Counted from the first letter of the stretch, positions 1-5,664 are shown. The stretch is DNA of 6,607 nt from Eggerthellaceae bacterium (GCA_017559045.1 JAFYTB010000038.1:1-6607); one strand, 5' to 3'. Notes: generated by a model not told the origin, from the sequence alone. Program-made: numbers and translations.

Positions 1-1824
1 GAAGAAAAGACCTTCGTACGCGGGCGTTTCTTCAGAAGCGGTCACTTTCGCAAGAGCCTCGGGCTCCCCGGCCATGCGCCACAGCATGGTGATCAGCTCG
101 GCGCGAGTGATGGGGTCTCCCCCTCTGAATTTGGCGGATGCAGCAGACGTCTTTCCCGACGCAGCAGCAGATGCAGCGGCAGACGCCTTTCCCGACGCTG
201 CGGTTGACGCAGCGCCTTCTTTGGCCCCGCCCAAAGAGCTCATCCACAGAGCGGCATCGATGAAATAGTCGTTCACGCTCACGTCGGAGTAACCGACGGG
301 GATCGACGGCGTACCGCCCGGCCAAATTTCGCCAGGACGACCAGCGTAGCGCCACAGAAGAGCAACCGCCTCAGAGCGCAGCATCTCTCTTTCCGGATGG
401 AAGAGCATCTCGCCAATCTGCAGATTCACACCAGACGTGGCAGCTTGCGCAGCACCATCCGCAGCACCAGTCGCAGCACCAGACGCGGCACCTTCCGCAA
501 CGCCTTCCGCGGCCTCCGCCTCGACAACAACACTCTCGATCAGGCCGTTCTCAAGCGCCCAATGGGCCGCCACGTAACAAGGATCCGTCACGGCGACATC
601 GGCAAAGCGCTGCTCAACCATGCAGTCGACGACCGCCGTGCGGCACGAATGATTCTCGAAGCAGAACGCGCGCGTCGTGTAAGCCTCGCGCTCGGCATCC
701 CCAGAAACCTCCGACGTGCAGCGCTCGTACGTCACATCATGAGCACGCGCACCACCGAAGTTGTACAGGTTCCCCGACGCAACGCAATCGACCACAACAA
801 AGCCTTCGGCCTTCAGCGCCTCGATCTCGGAAGCAAACCTCGTCTGATGCTCGAAGAAGAAACCGTACTTGGTGTTGTCGTAGGCCTCGCAATTGCTGAT
901 GAGGATGGATTCCTGCTCCGAATAGCCCGTTCCGATGCCGAAACCCGAAGCGCCGACATCCTCGGCCGTCGCATTCTTTCCGCAACCGATGGCCACGCAA
1001 TTCTCGAGCGTGCTGTTGATGGGGAAATCCATGCCAAAGCCCGTACCGTCAGTGTTCTTCACCGTGACGTTGAGCCAGTCGCAATCCTTGAACAGCTTGA
1101 AGTAGAAGCCCTTGCCCGACGCGTTGTACGCCTCAGGCTTGCCCTGCGTGAGGGATCCGTCGATGGTGAAATTCTGGAAGTCGGCATTCTCGAGGTACGT
1201 TGCGCTGTCGACGCCGAAGTGCGCGAACATGTCGACACCGTGCCTGTAAAGGCCAGTGTCAGCCCACTCGCCCACCGGCATGAGGACGGTCGCATCCTGC
1301 CCAGAGCCGACGAGAAGAACGTTGGACTTGGCGAGGACCGCATAGCTTCCCAGCTCGTGCTCGCCCGTTGCGGCGAAACAGTAGGTGCCTTCGGGGATCA
1401 CGACCGTGCCACCGCCCTGGCGCGAAACCAGGTCAATGAGGTACTGCAGGTAGATGGAATTCTCGCGGGCGTCGTCGTAGTTCGTGGAGAGACCGTCGGC
1501 CAGGAAAGCCACGTCGGGCACGACGCCTTCCTCGGCACCCAACTGACCGGAGTCGTCTGGCTGACCCGACGGGTCGCCAAGCGACGACGCGCAGCCAACC
1601 AGCGAACCCACGGCAAAGATCAGGGCGAAAGCGAGGGCGACAACCGTCAAAGCGACGCGAGCTGCTGCCGCAGCATCGTGAGCTGCCGTCATGGCAACGC
1701 GAGCCACCGCCATGGGTCGAATCGCGCAGGACGGCATTGCGTTAGACAGCGCTGCGCTAGACGGCATAGCGTCAGATGACATTGCGTCGGCGCCGATTAC
1801 GATCTTTTCACGCGATTCCCTCAC
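1..1824 (-). CDS. Partial surface lipoprotein: pectate-lyase-like beta-helix plus SLH modules
   Basis: The frame is open from a GTG at 1824 to the left edge (608 codons, no stop), so the C-terminus is missing. Hydrophobic residues about 54-76 end in the lipobox-like LVGC (Cys78), suggesting a lipoprotein signal. Residues 124-150 hold the GGGTVVIPEGTY pattern that opens pectate-lyase-type beta-helices. Up to about 370 there are repeated coils with NC/DC turns (LENCVAIGC, ISNCEAYDN, VVDCVASGN), a right-handed parallel beta-helix. SLH-like modules follow at about 407-500 (start FADV, end SEAVALLWRYAG) and 511-590 (start YSDV, end ITRAELITMLWRMAG). Both are interrupted by Ala/Gly/Ser-rich inserts. 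SLH modules bind secondary cell-wall polymers, so the protein should sit at the surface; its glycan target cannot be read from sequence. GTG 1824 was chosen because GGGAGGTGA precedes it closely. ATG 1713 or 1692 would give a more usual signal length but have no clear ribosome site. Confidence 0.88.
   Translation of the reverse strand, partial: MRESREKIVIGADAMSSDAMPSSAALSNAMPSCAIRPMAVARVAMTAAHDAAAAARVALTVVALAFALIFAVGSLVGCASSLGDPSGQPDDSGQLGAEEGVVPDVAFLADGLSTNYDDARENSIYLQYLIDLVSRQGGGTVVIPEGTYCFAATGEHELGSYAVLAKSNVLLVGSGQDATVLMPVGEWADTGLYRHGVDMFAHFGVDSATYLENADFQNFTIDGSLTQGKPEAYNASGKGFYFKLFKDCDWLNVTVKNTDGTGFGMDFPINSTLENCVAIGCGKNATAEDVGASGFGIGTGYSEQESILISNCEAYDNTKYGFFFEHQTRFASEIEALKAEGFVVVDCVASGNLYNFGGARAHDVTYERCTSEVSGDAEREAYTTRAFCFENHSCRTAVVDCMVEQRFADVAVTDPCYVAAHWALENGLIESVVVEAEAAEGVAEGAASGAATGAADGAAQAATSGVNLQIGEMLFHPEREMLRSEAVALLWRYAGRPGEIWPGGTPSIPVGYSDVSVNDYFIDAALWMSSLGGAKEGAASTAASGKASAAASAAASGKTSAASAKFRGGDPITRAELITMLWRMAGEPEALAKVTASEETPAYEGLFF
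127..198 (-). repeat. 36-bp Ala/Ser/Gly-Lys repeat inside SLH module 2
   Basis: Two 36-bp copies encode ASGKAS... and ASGKTS... (residues 543-554 and 555-566), anchored by CTTTCCCGAC on the plus strand at 151 and 187. Like the array in module 1, it interrupts the SLH fold between its first helix (FIDAALWMSSL) and the GDPITRAELITMLWR segment. Confidence 0.7.
451..510 (-). repeat. 12-bp codon repeat inside SLH module 1
   Basis: Five consecutive 12-bp units (plus-strand form AGCACCAGTCGC and variants) encode a repeating Gly-Ala-Ala-X pattern (AEGA, ASGA, ATGA, ADGA). The array falls between the first helix of the SLH module (AAHWALENGL) and its closing segment (MLFHPEREMLRSEAV), that is, inside the domain and not in a linker. 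Confidence 0.75.
1729..1788 (-). repeat. 4 x 15-bp tandem repeat in the signal region of the SLH protein
   Basis: Residues 13-32 read DAMSS, DAMPS, SAALS, NAMPS: four consecutive 15-bp units that share GACGCNATG-type openings and TCT/TCC endings. They lie ahead of the hydrophobic core and lengthen the n-region of the putative lipoprotein signal. If translation began at ATG 1713, this repeat would be untranslated leader instead. Confidence 0.7.
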
Positions 1825-1825
1825 G

Positions 1826-1834
1826 TCACCTCCC
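1826..1834 (-). promoter_or_regulatory. Ribosome binding site deciding the GTG start of the SLH protein
   Basis: Read on the minus strand, GGGAGGTGA lies just upstream of GTG 1824, a near-perfect match to the 16S rRNA tail complement. The gap from GGAGG to GTG is about 4 nt, slightly short. No comparable site precedes the in-frame ATGs at 1713 or 1692. Confidence 0.6.
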
Positions 1835-1902
1835 GCATCAAATCAACGGACCGCAGCAAGCCCGCCGAACCGGAGGCCTCACAAACTCGAGTAAACGAGA
1901 GA

Positions 1903-1908
1903 ATTATA
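1903..1908 (-). promoter_or_regulatory. -10 box of the SLH-protein promoter
   Basis: A perfect TATAAT is read on the minus strand, about 80 nt before GTG 1824. This gives a leader of roughly 70 nt if transcription starts near 1896. No good TTGACA-like -35 is seen 16-18 bp upstream, so the promoter may need an activator or tolerate a weak -35. Confidence 0.5.
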
Positions 1909-2086
1909 CCGTTCGAAAGCGAGACCCCGTTTCGTCCCACCACTTTCCCACAACCAATCGTTTCGTGATGCTAGAGAGACGGGAAACGCAAGCACTCGCC
2001 CATCGCCTTGCCAGCCACCCAACATCGGGACACCCCCGCAGCAATGCAACTAATCAGCAAGTACCCCCAAGCTCACCGTGGACGCA

Positions 2087-2148
2087 AAGCGAACTGGGCA
2101 CACCAAACGAGTTAAGCGAACCAGGTGAAACAAGCAAAACAAGCGAAC
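2087..2148 (+). repeat. Three AAGCGAAC direct repeats at 27-bp spacing
   Basis: Identical 8-mers start at 2087, 2114 and 2141, exactly 27 bp apart, with degenerate A-rich sequence between. They lie in a gene-free gap, about 180-240 bp upstream of the -10 box of the SLH gene. They could be protein-binding boxes or the remains of a 27-bp minisatellite; no binding protein is suggested by the sequence. Confidence 0.65.
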
Positions 2149-2240
2149 ACAAGTCGCACGAACGTAAACCGCTGAACCACGGTGCGCACGAGGCTTACCT
2201 TGCCTGTCGAACCATTTTTTCCTCGCCGCCTTCAGCAAGC

Positions 2241-2348
2241 ATGATGCAAAGCGCAGAGACTCCCGAAGAGGGCTCTTTCTACATGGCGGTAGCGGAATTC
2301 TTCCTGCGTCAAAAGCAAGAGGAGCTCATCAAACAAGGCGTATTCTGA
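2241..2348 (+). CDS. Possible small ORF or remnant, 35 aa, unknown function
   Basis: The ORF reads MMQSAETPEEGSFY followed by MAVAEFFLRQKQEELIKQGVF and a stop. The second half looks like a genuine amphipathic helix ending in an ELIKQGV turn, a style seen in small SHOCT-like or helical accessory proteins, but I cannot assign a family. There is no Shine-Dalgarno before ATG 2241. GAAGAGGG lies 10 nt ahead of an internal ATG at 2283 (a 21-aa product). A good ribosome site (AAAGGACG, about 2357) follows the stop with no start codon after it. This could be a truncated end of a lost gene rather than a working one. Confidence 0.3.
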   Translation: MMQSAETPEEGSFYMAVAEFFLRQKQEELIKQGVF

Positions 2349-2381
2349 AATCCAGAAAGGACGAAAACTGAACGATTTCAG
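2345..2381. terminator. 8-bp perfect inverted repeat beyond the SPFH gene
   Basis: CTGAAATC (2345-2352) and GATTTCAG (2374-2381) are perfect complements around a 21-nt loop. The structure starts 12 nt beyond the SPFH stop on the minus strand and its left arm overlaps the stop of the small plus-strand ORF. No T-run follows on either side, so it is at best an imperfect or bidirectional terminator. Confidence 0.4.
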
Positions 2382-2393
2382 GCTCGAATTCTT

Positions 2394-3341
2394 CTACTTC
2401 TCGTCGTTCTGCTTCTCGGACTCCTGAGCCACCAGCATCTGCTCAAACATACTGGTCGTCTCACTGAAGTTGGCCGGCAGAACCACGGTGTTGGACTTCG
2501 ACTTCTTGGCGAACTCGGCCATCATTTCGGTCCACTGGGTGAACAGGAAGAGCTGGTTTGCCTCCGTGGTGGAAACGCCGGACTCGCGGATGACGTCGAT
2601 GGAATCAGCGATGCCCTCGGCGATGGCCCTGCGCTGCGCCGCGATACCGCGGCCAGCTTCTTCCATTGCCTGAGCCTGGGCCTGCGCCTCCACGACCACC
2701 TTGATGCGATCGGCGTCAGCAAGCGCCTGCGCAGCTTCGCGCTCACGCTGTGCGGAATTGATCTTGTTCATGGATGCCTCGACGTCGCGCGGCAGACCGA
2801 TCGAAGTGATGAGCGTCGACACGAGGTCGAAGCCGTACGCCACCATGCGTGCCGCAACGGTGGTATTCACGTCGTTGGCGATGAGGTCCTTGTTGTCGAA
2901 GACCTCGTCAAGCGTGTAATTCGGAATAGCCGAGCGCAGTGCATCGGTGATGTAAGCGCACATCTGCTGCTCAGGATCGGAGAGCATGTAGTAGCTGCGG
3001 AAAACGCCGCTCTCCTCGGGCATGGCGCCGCGGTCGTAGCTCACGTGATACTGCGCCGCCACGTTCATGGTGATGGTTACGTTGTCCTTGGTCTTGCCGT
3101 CGATGCTCAGCTCGGACTGACAGGTGCGCAGCTCAACCTTTGCGGCGATGCGCTCGATGAAGGGAATCTTGACGTGGAGGCCCGCCGTGCAAGTTCGATT
3201 GAACTTGCCGAGGCGCTCGATGATGTACTCGGTCTGCTGCTGGACAATGAAAAGGCTGCCCGTCGCCACGATGAGCACGATGACCAGGATGACCAGCACG
3301 GGAAGCAGACCCGCGATAGCTGCAAACAGGATCTCGAACAT
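2394..3341 (-). CDS. SPFH/band-7 (stomatin/HIR-like) membrane protein
   Basis: This is a 315-aa protein of typical family length. It has an N-terminal membrane anchor (about residues 11-31, LLPVLVILVIVLIVATGSLF) and an SPFH domain (about 32-190) with EYIIERLGKFNRT...GLHVKIPFIERI and DALRSAIPNYTLDEVF. A coiled-coil follows from INSAQREREAAQALADADRI to about 245. The C-terminal part, NQLFLFTQWTEMMAEFA then SNTVVLPANF, resembles the end of HIR-type members. Such proteins oligomerise on the inner face of the membrane and organise protein or lipid microdomains; no enzymatic residues are expected. AAAGGCGG precedes the ATG by about 6 nt. It appears monocistronic with its own promoter, divergent from the plus-strand gene at 3708. 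Its specific partner is unknown. Confidence 0.93.
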   Translation of the reverse strand: MFEILFAAIAGLLPVLVILVIVLIVATGSLFIVQQQTEYIIERLGKFNRTCTAGLHVKIPFIERIAAKVELRTCQSELSIDGKTKDNVTITMNVAAQYHVSYDRGAMPEESGVFRSYYMLSDPEQQMCAYITDALRSAIPNYTLDEVFDNKDLIANDVNTTVAARMVAYGFDLVSTLITSIGLPRDVEASMNKINSAQREREAAQALADADRIKVVVEAQAQAQAMEEAGRGIAAQRRAIAEGIADSIDVIRESGVSTTEANQLFLFTQWTEMMAEFAKKSKSNTVVLPANFSETTSMFEQMLVAQESEKQNDEK

Positions 3342-3449
3342 ATCAATCCGCCTTTCGCTCTGTTGGCCTCACGCCGTTGAGGAAGCAGGTTACGAAGAAC
3401 CCTGCCGAGCGCAGCACAATCGCCGCGCAACCAGCGACTCCTCTTTCCC

Positions 3450-3455
3450 ATTATA
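3450..3455 (-). promoter_or_regulatory. -10 box of the SPFH gene
   Basis: A perfect TATAAT is read on the minus strand, about 110 nt before the SPFH start. At 17-bp spacing the -35 would be TTCAGC (3473-3478), a weak match. This repeats the good -10/poor -35 pattern seen for the SLH gene. Confidence 0.5.
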
Positions 3456-3528
3456 GCTTCCTGATGACCCCTGCTGAAAGGCAACCGCGCAGAAAGCGGA
3501 GCCGCCGATCAATCGTTCGTAGATTTGG

Positions 3529-3534
3529 TATCAT
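3529..3534 (+). promoter_or_regulatory. Extended -10 for the Pr6Pr-like gene
   Basis: TATCAT is preceded by TGG, giving a TGN-TATCAT extended -10. No convincing -35 is visible. Transcription would start near 3541 and yield a leader of about 130-170 nt containing an 8-bp stem-loop. Confidence 0.35.
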
Positions 3535-3578
3535 CGCAAAGTCTCGATGCGGGCTGATTCCGCACCAAATTCCATCCC

Positions 3579-3605
3579 GCTGCTCGCTTCTTAAAAACGA
3601 GCGGC
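3579..3605 (+). promoter_or_regulatory. Leader stem-loop ahead of the Pr6Pr-like gene
   Basis: GCTGCTCG (3579-3586) pairs with CGAGCGGC (3598-3605), with one G-T wobble, around an 11-nt loop (CTTCTTAAAAA). It is not followed by a T-run, so it is not a simple terminator. I cannot match it to a known riboswitch. The rest of the 3342-3674 gap holds only the two divergent promoters. Confidence 0.35.
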
Positions 3606-3653
3606 AGTTCGGCTAACGCACTTCCGAGGTTTGCCAAGCGAGGACAGACCGTC

Positions 3654-3666
3654 AAAAGGAAGGGAG
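3654..3666 (+). promoter_or_regulatory. Strong ribosome site with no usual start codon at the right distance
   Basis: AAAAGGAAGGGAG is a rich Shine-Dalgarno. Eight bases after it, in frame with the downstream gene, the codon is GTT (3675-3677), followed by ACG ACC GCG CCG. There is no ATG, GTG or TTG between it and ATG 3708, which is about 41 nt away and too far to use this site normally. Confidence 0.5.
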
Positions 3667-3707
3667 ACGGCTACGTTACGACCGCGCCGCTTCTGAAGTT
3701 CATCGGC

Positions 3708-4148
3708 ATGCTCGGCATCCTGCTGACCTTCCTCGTGTTCAACCTTTTGCTGGCAGGCGCCGAGGGACGTGATCCCCAGCTCAACTGGCGTGTCGGCAGC
3801 CTCTGCTTCCACGTCGTGCTCCCCATCATGTTCGTTCTTGATTGGTTCCTGTTCTACGAGCGCGGAAAGGTGAAGCTGTTCTACCCGGTCGCATCGATGG
3901 CTTTCCCGCTTGCATACGCCCTCTTCATCTTCATTCAGGCCGCCGTCATGGGATTCGACACCTCCGTGCTGATTCCCGGCACCGAGACCCCCCTGATCTA
4001 CCCCTACTTCTTCGTGAACCTCGAGACACAGGGCGTGGCCGGCGTCGCGAAATGGATTGCGATCCTTTCGGCAGCGTTTGTAGCAGTTGGCTTCGTCTTC
4101 TTTGGAATCGACAAGCTTGCCGCGAAGAAGGGCAAGAAGCGAGCATAG
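3708..4148 (+). CDS. Four-helix membrane protein, Pr6Pr-like, possibly N-terminally short
   Basis: This is a 146-aa integral membrane protein with helices at about residues 1-16, 31-50, 58-80 and 114-134 and a basic tail (KKGKKRA). FHVVLPIMFVLDWFLF, PLAYALFIF and IYPYFFVNLETQGV match the pattern I associate with Pr6Pr-type proteins (H..VP....DW, PL.Y, YPY.F.....G). Those are usually near 200 aa with two further N-terminal helices; none is encoded just upstream in any frame. ATG 3708 is the first ordinary start, but the reading frame and a strong ribosome site point to an origin at 3675 (GTT), which would add VTTAPLLKFIG and complete the first helix. The function of the family is not established. 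It is divergent from the SPFH gene and convergent with the PAP2 gene. Confidence 0.72.
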   Translation: MLGILLTFLVFNLLLAGAEGRDPQLNWRVGSLCFHVVLPIMFVLDWFLFYERGKVKLFYPVASMAFPLAYALFIFIQAAVMGFDTSVLIPGTETPLIYPYFFVNLETQGVAGVAKWIAILSAAFVAVGFVFFGIDKLAAKKGKKRA

Positions 4149-4152
4149 CGCG

Positions 4153-4286
4153 CCTCAGCGGGAGGCCGCGTCACCTCAGCGGGAGGCCGCACCACCTCAG
4201 CAGGAAGCCGCATCACCCCGGCGGGAGGCCGCACCACCAGTCAACTCGCCCAGAAAACCGCACTACTCGCCCAAGAAACCGCGCTA
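4153..4286. repeat. 21-bp tandem repeat between convergent genes
   Basis: Four units start at 4153, 4174, 4195 and 4216 and share the core CCTCAGCGGGAGGCCGC. After 8 bases come two more diverged 21-bp units (4245-4265 and 4266-4286) of the type CTCGCCCARRAAACCGC. The first units carry GCGG-GAGG-CCGC, a tiny 4-bp hairpin. The array starts 4 bp after the stop of the plus-strand gene and its last unit contains the stop codon of the PAP2 gene. No T-run follows, so a terminator role is possible but unproven. Confidence 0.85.
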
Positions 4287-5156
4287 CCAACCCAGCTTCT
4301 TGAAGAGAACAGGGCACAAGCCAAACGCCGTTATCACAACCAAGGCATAGCGAACGGCGTCCATCAGTAAGGACGCGCGCATGATCTCGGAAGCGAGAAT
4401 GAGGCTTGCGCCTTCCTTCACGGCGAGGGTGATGGCCACCGCGACCACAACGCGCAGAGCTTTTTTCCATACGGAGACGTCATAGCCAAAATCCGCGTAG
4501 CGCTTCTCGGTTGCCAGCGCGATGGGAAGGCCGGCGAGCATGCCATAAGCCTTGAAGAAGTCGTCGAAATGCGGATCCGCTTCGATGAGGAAGAAGACAG
4601 CAAACGGAGCTACCGCCACAGCAGCGATAACAAACAGGGTGTTCTTGTTGGAAACCTTGTCATAAAGAAGGCTTCCGCCCACGCCGAAAGTAAGGCCAAG
4701 AAACACGCCAACGATTACATCGCTGGGATAGTGGGCTCCCAGATAAACGCGAGAAAACGCGACCAGGGCAACCGCCACAATGGCAACAATGAGCCACAAA
4801 GCCTTCTTGAAGTGAACAGCGAGCGCCGTACTCCACGTTGCGAAGATCTGCGTGTGTCCGCTAGGGAAAGAATAGCCCGTGGCCGTCTCCGGTCGTACGC
4901 ACGAAACAACGTCGAGCGCAAAAGGACGCGGCACCTTCGCGCAATTCTTGATGATGCCATTGACGCTGATGGAGGCCAGCGTGATAAAGAACACCTTCAC
5001 CGCCATGCGCTTGTCATATGCAAAATAAAGAACGGCGATGAGCAGGATCATGATCATCTCTTCGCCCATCATCGTGACGCCTTCGAAGAGTGCGTTCAGC
5101 GTATCCGTGCGCATGGCCTCAAGCGCCTGAAGCGCCTGGATGTCAAAACCAAACAT
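4284..5156 (-). CDS. PAP2-family membrane phosphatase
   Basis: This is a 290-aa polytopic membrane protein with all three PAP2 signature motifs in order: K70-x6-R77-P78 (KNCAKVPRP), P98-S-G-H101 (FPSGHT) and S135-R-x5-H142-x3-D146 (SRVYLGAHYPSD). In the family, His142 is the phosphate-attacking nucleophile and His101 the acid. The signatures lie between helices facing the outer side, where such enzymes dephosphorylate undecaprenyl-pyrophosphate, phosphatidic acid or phosphatidylglycerol phosphate; which one here cannot be told. A hydrophobic C-terminal third (about 173-285) adds four or so helices beyond the catalytic core, longer than the shortest PAP2 enzymes. The start is 15 nt after the stop of the upstream small membrane gene, so the two are probably co-transcribed. 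GGGAAAG just ahead of ATG 5156 is a weak ribosome site. Confidence 0.95.
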   Translation of the reverse strand: MFGFDIQALQALEAMRTDTLNALFEGVTMMGEEMIMILLIAVLYFAYDKRMAVKVFFITLASISVNGIIKNCAKVPRPFALDVVSCVRPETATGYSFPSGHTQIFATWSTALAVHFKKALWLIVAIVAVALVAFSRVYLGAHYPSDVIVGVFLGLTFGVGGSLLYDKVSNKNTLFVIAAVAVAPFAVFFLIEADPHFDDFFKAYGMLAGLPIALATEKRYADFGYDVSVWKKALRVVVAVAITLAVKEGASLILASEIMRASLLMDAVRYALVVITAFGLCPVLFKKLGW

Positions 5157-5171
5157 TGCTTTCCCGAAATG

Positions 5172-5462
5172 CTAAATAGCTGCCGAAAGCCAGACGAAGA
5201 TTCCGATAAAGGAGACAAGCGCCACCAGGAACGGCAGAGCCATAGCGGCAACGATGTGGCGCATCGTCTTTTTGCTTCCTGCGGTGTCTCCGCTTTTCGT
5301 CTGCCCGATCAGACGCTTAGCTAAAATCGCGATGATCGCAATGAACACGACCGCGATCGCCAGACACACCCCCACGCCAAACCACGTGTAAATAAGGCCC
5401 AGGCTGAGGAGTCCTACCACCGCTTCAATAACGATAAGCAGTGCAAAGATCGGTCGGTTCAT
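5172..5462 (-). CDS. Small three-helix membrane protein, unknown function
   Basis: This is a 96-aa hydrophobic protein with helices at about residues 5-26, 28-48 and 70-92. They are separated by a basic, polar loop (KRLIGQTKSGDTAGSKKTMRH) that should face the cytoplasm. I recognise no family motif. It is the first gene of a probable two-gene unit with the PAP2 phosphatase 15 nt downstream, so a role in the same envelope lipid process is possible but only inferred. AAAGGAAAGCGAG lies upstream of the ATG, with the best purine match a little far (about 15 nt), so expression may be modest. Confidence 0.75.
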   Translation of the reverse strand: MNRPIFALLIVIEAVVGLLSLGLIYTWFGVGVCLAIAVVFIAIIAILAKRLIGQTKSGDTAGSKKTMRHIVAAMALPFLVALVSFIGIFVWLSAAI

Positions 5463-5542
5463 TCGCTGTCTCGCTTTCCTTTGGCGACAATCCCCTATGT
5501 TCGGCGGATTGATTTGACGGGTTAGCTCGACGGAGCAGTTCG

Positions 5543-5556
5543 GTGAGCTGGCTCAC
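5543..5556. promoter_or_regulatory. CRP/FNR-like palindrome upstream of the PAP2 unit
   Basis: GTGA-GCTGGC-TCAC is a GTGA-N6-TCAC palindrome with an inner GC/GC match, the half-site layout of CRP/FNR-family operators. Its centre is about 88 bp upstream of ATG 5462. No strong promoter is visible nearby; TTGCTT-17 bp-TATTCT (-10 at 5592-5597, minus strand) is the best candidate and would put the palindrome downstream of the start site. Read as RNA it would also form a 5-6 bp hairpin. Confidence 0.35.
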
Positions 5557-5664
5557 GCCCTTCCCACATCCAACGAAGCAACACCCCGCAAAGAATAGGG
5601 CAACCATGGACAGGAAGCAAATCTCTCAACAGCGGCTTTCTTCGGGTTGCCTAGCGACTGCAAT

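Larger units (their letters stand above)
1825..2240. other. Gene-free stretch with spaced AAGCGAAC boxes
   Basis: Apart from the promoter and ribosome site of the SLH gene, no convincing coding sequence is present. Open frames across it give Arg/His/Pro-rich or low-complexity peptides with no start signal. From 2087 to 2167 the plus strand is rich in A and short AAGC/GAAC words, with three 8-bp boxes listed separately. Confidence 0.55.

Noticed and set aside
397..1779. A 460-codon open frame on the plus strand
   Set aside because: It is Arg/His-rich with no domain and lies exactly opposite the beta-helix/SLH gene, whose frame gives clear motifs. It is an antisense shadow of GC-rich codons.
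2189..2220. Short stem-loop followed by six T on the plus strand, like a terminator
   Set aside because: The stem (AGGC/GCCT) is only 4 bp and no plus-strand gene lies upstream that would need it.
2050..2238. Minus-strand frame of 62 codons with Val/Arg/Leu/Cys repeats
   Set aside because: Its composition comes from the GTTCGCTT complement of the 27-bp-spaced boxes. It has no ribosome site and no domain.
1776..2348. A 190-codon plus-strand frame
   Set aside because: The first 155 codons are low-complexity with no ribosome site and cross the promoter of the SLH gene. Only the last 35 codons look protein-like and are reported separately.
4153..4286. A CRISPR-like array in the convergent gap
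   Set aside because: The 21-bp units abut each other with no unique spacers between them, so it is a tandem repeat and not a CRISPR array.
4569..5324. A 251-codon plus-strand frame
   Set aside because: It is antisense to the PAP2 and small membrane genes, which carry full signature motifs and helices. It is charged and domainless.
5425..5607. Minus-strand frame beginning MVALFFAGCCFVGC, suggestive of a tiny lipoprotein
   Set aside because: It overlaps the start of the small membrane gene, lacks a ribosome site and the remainder has no protein-like features.
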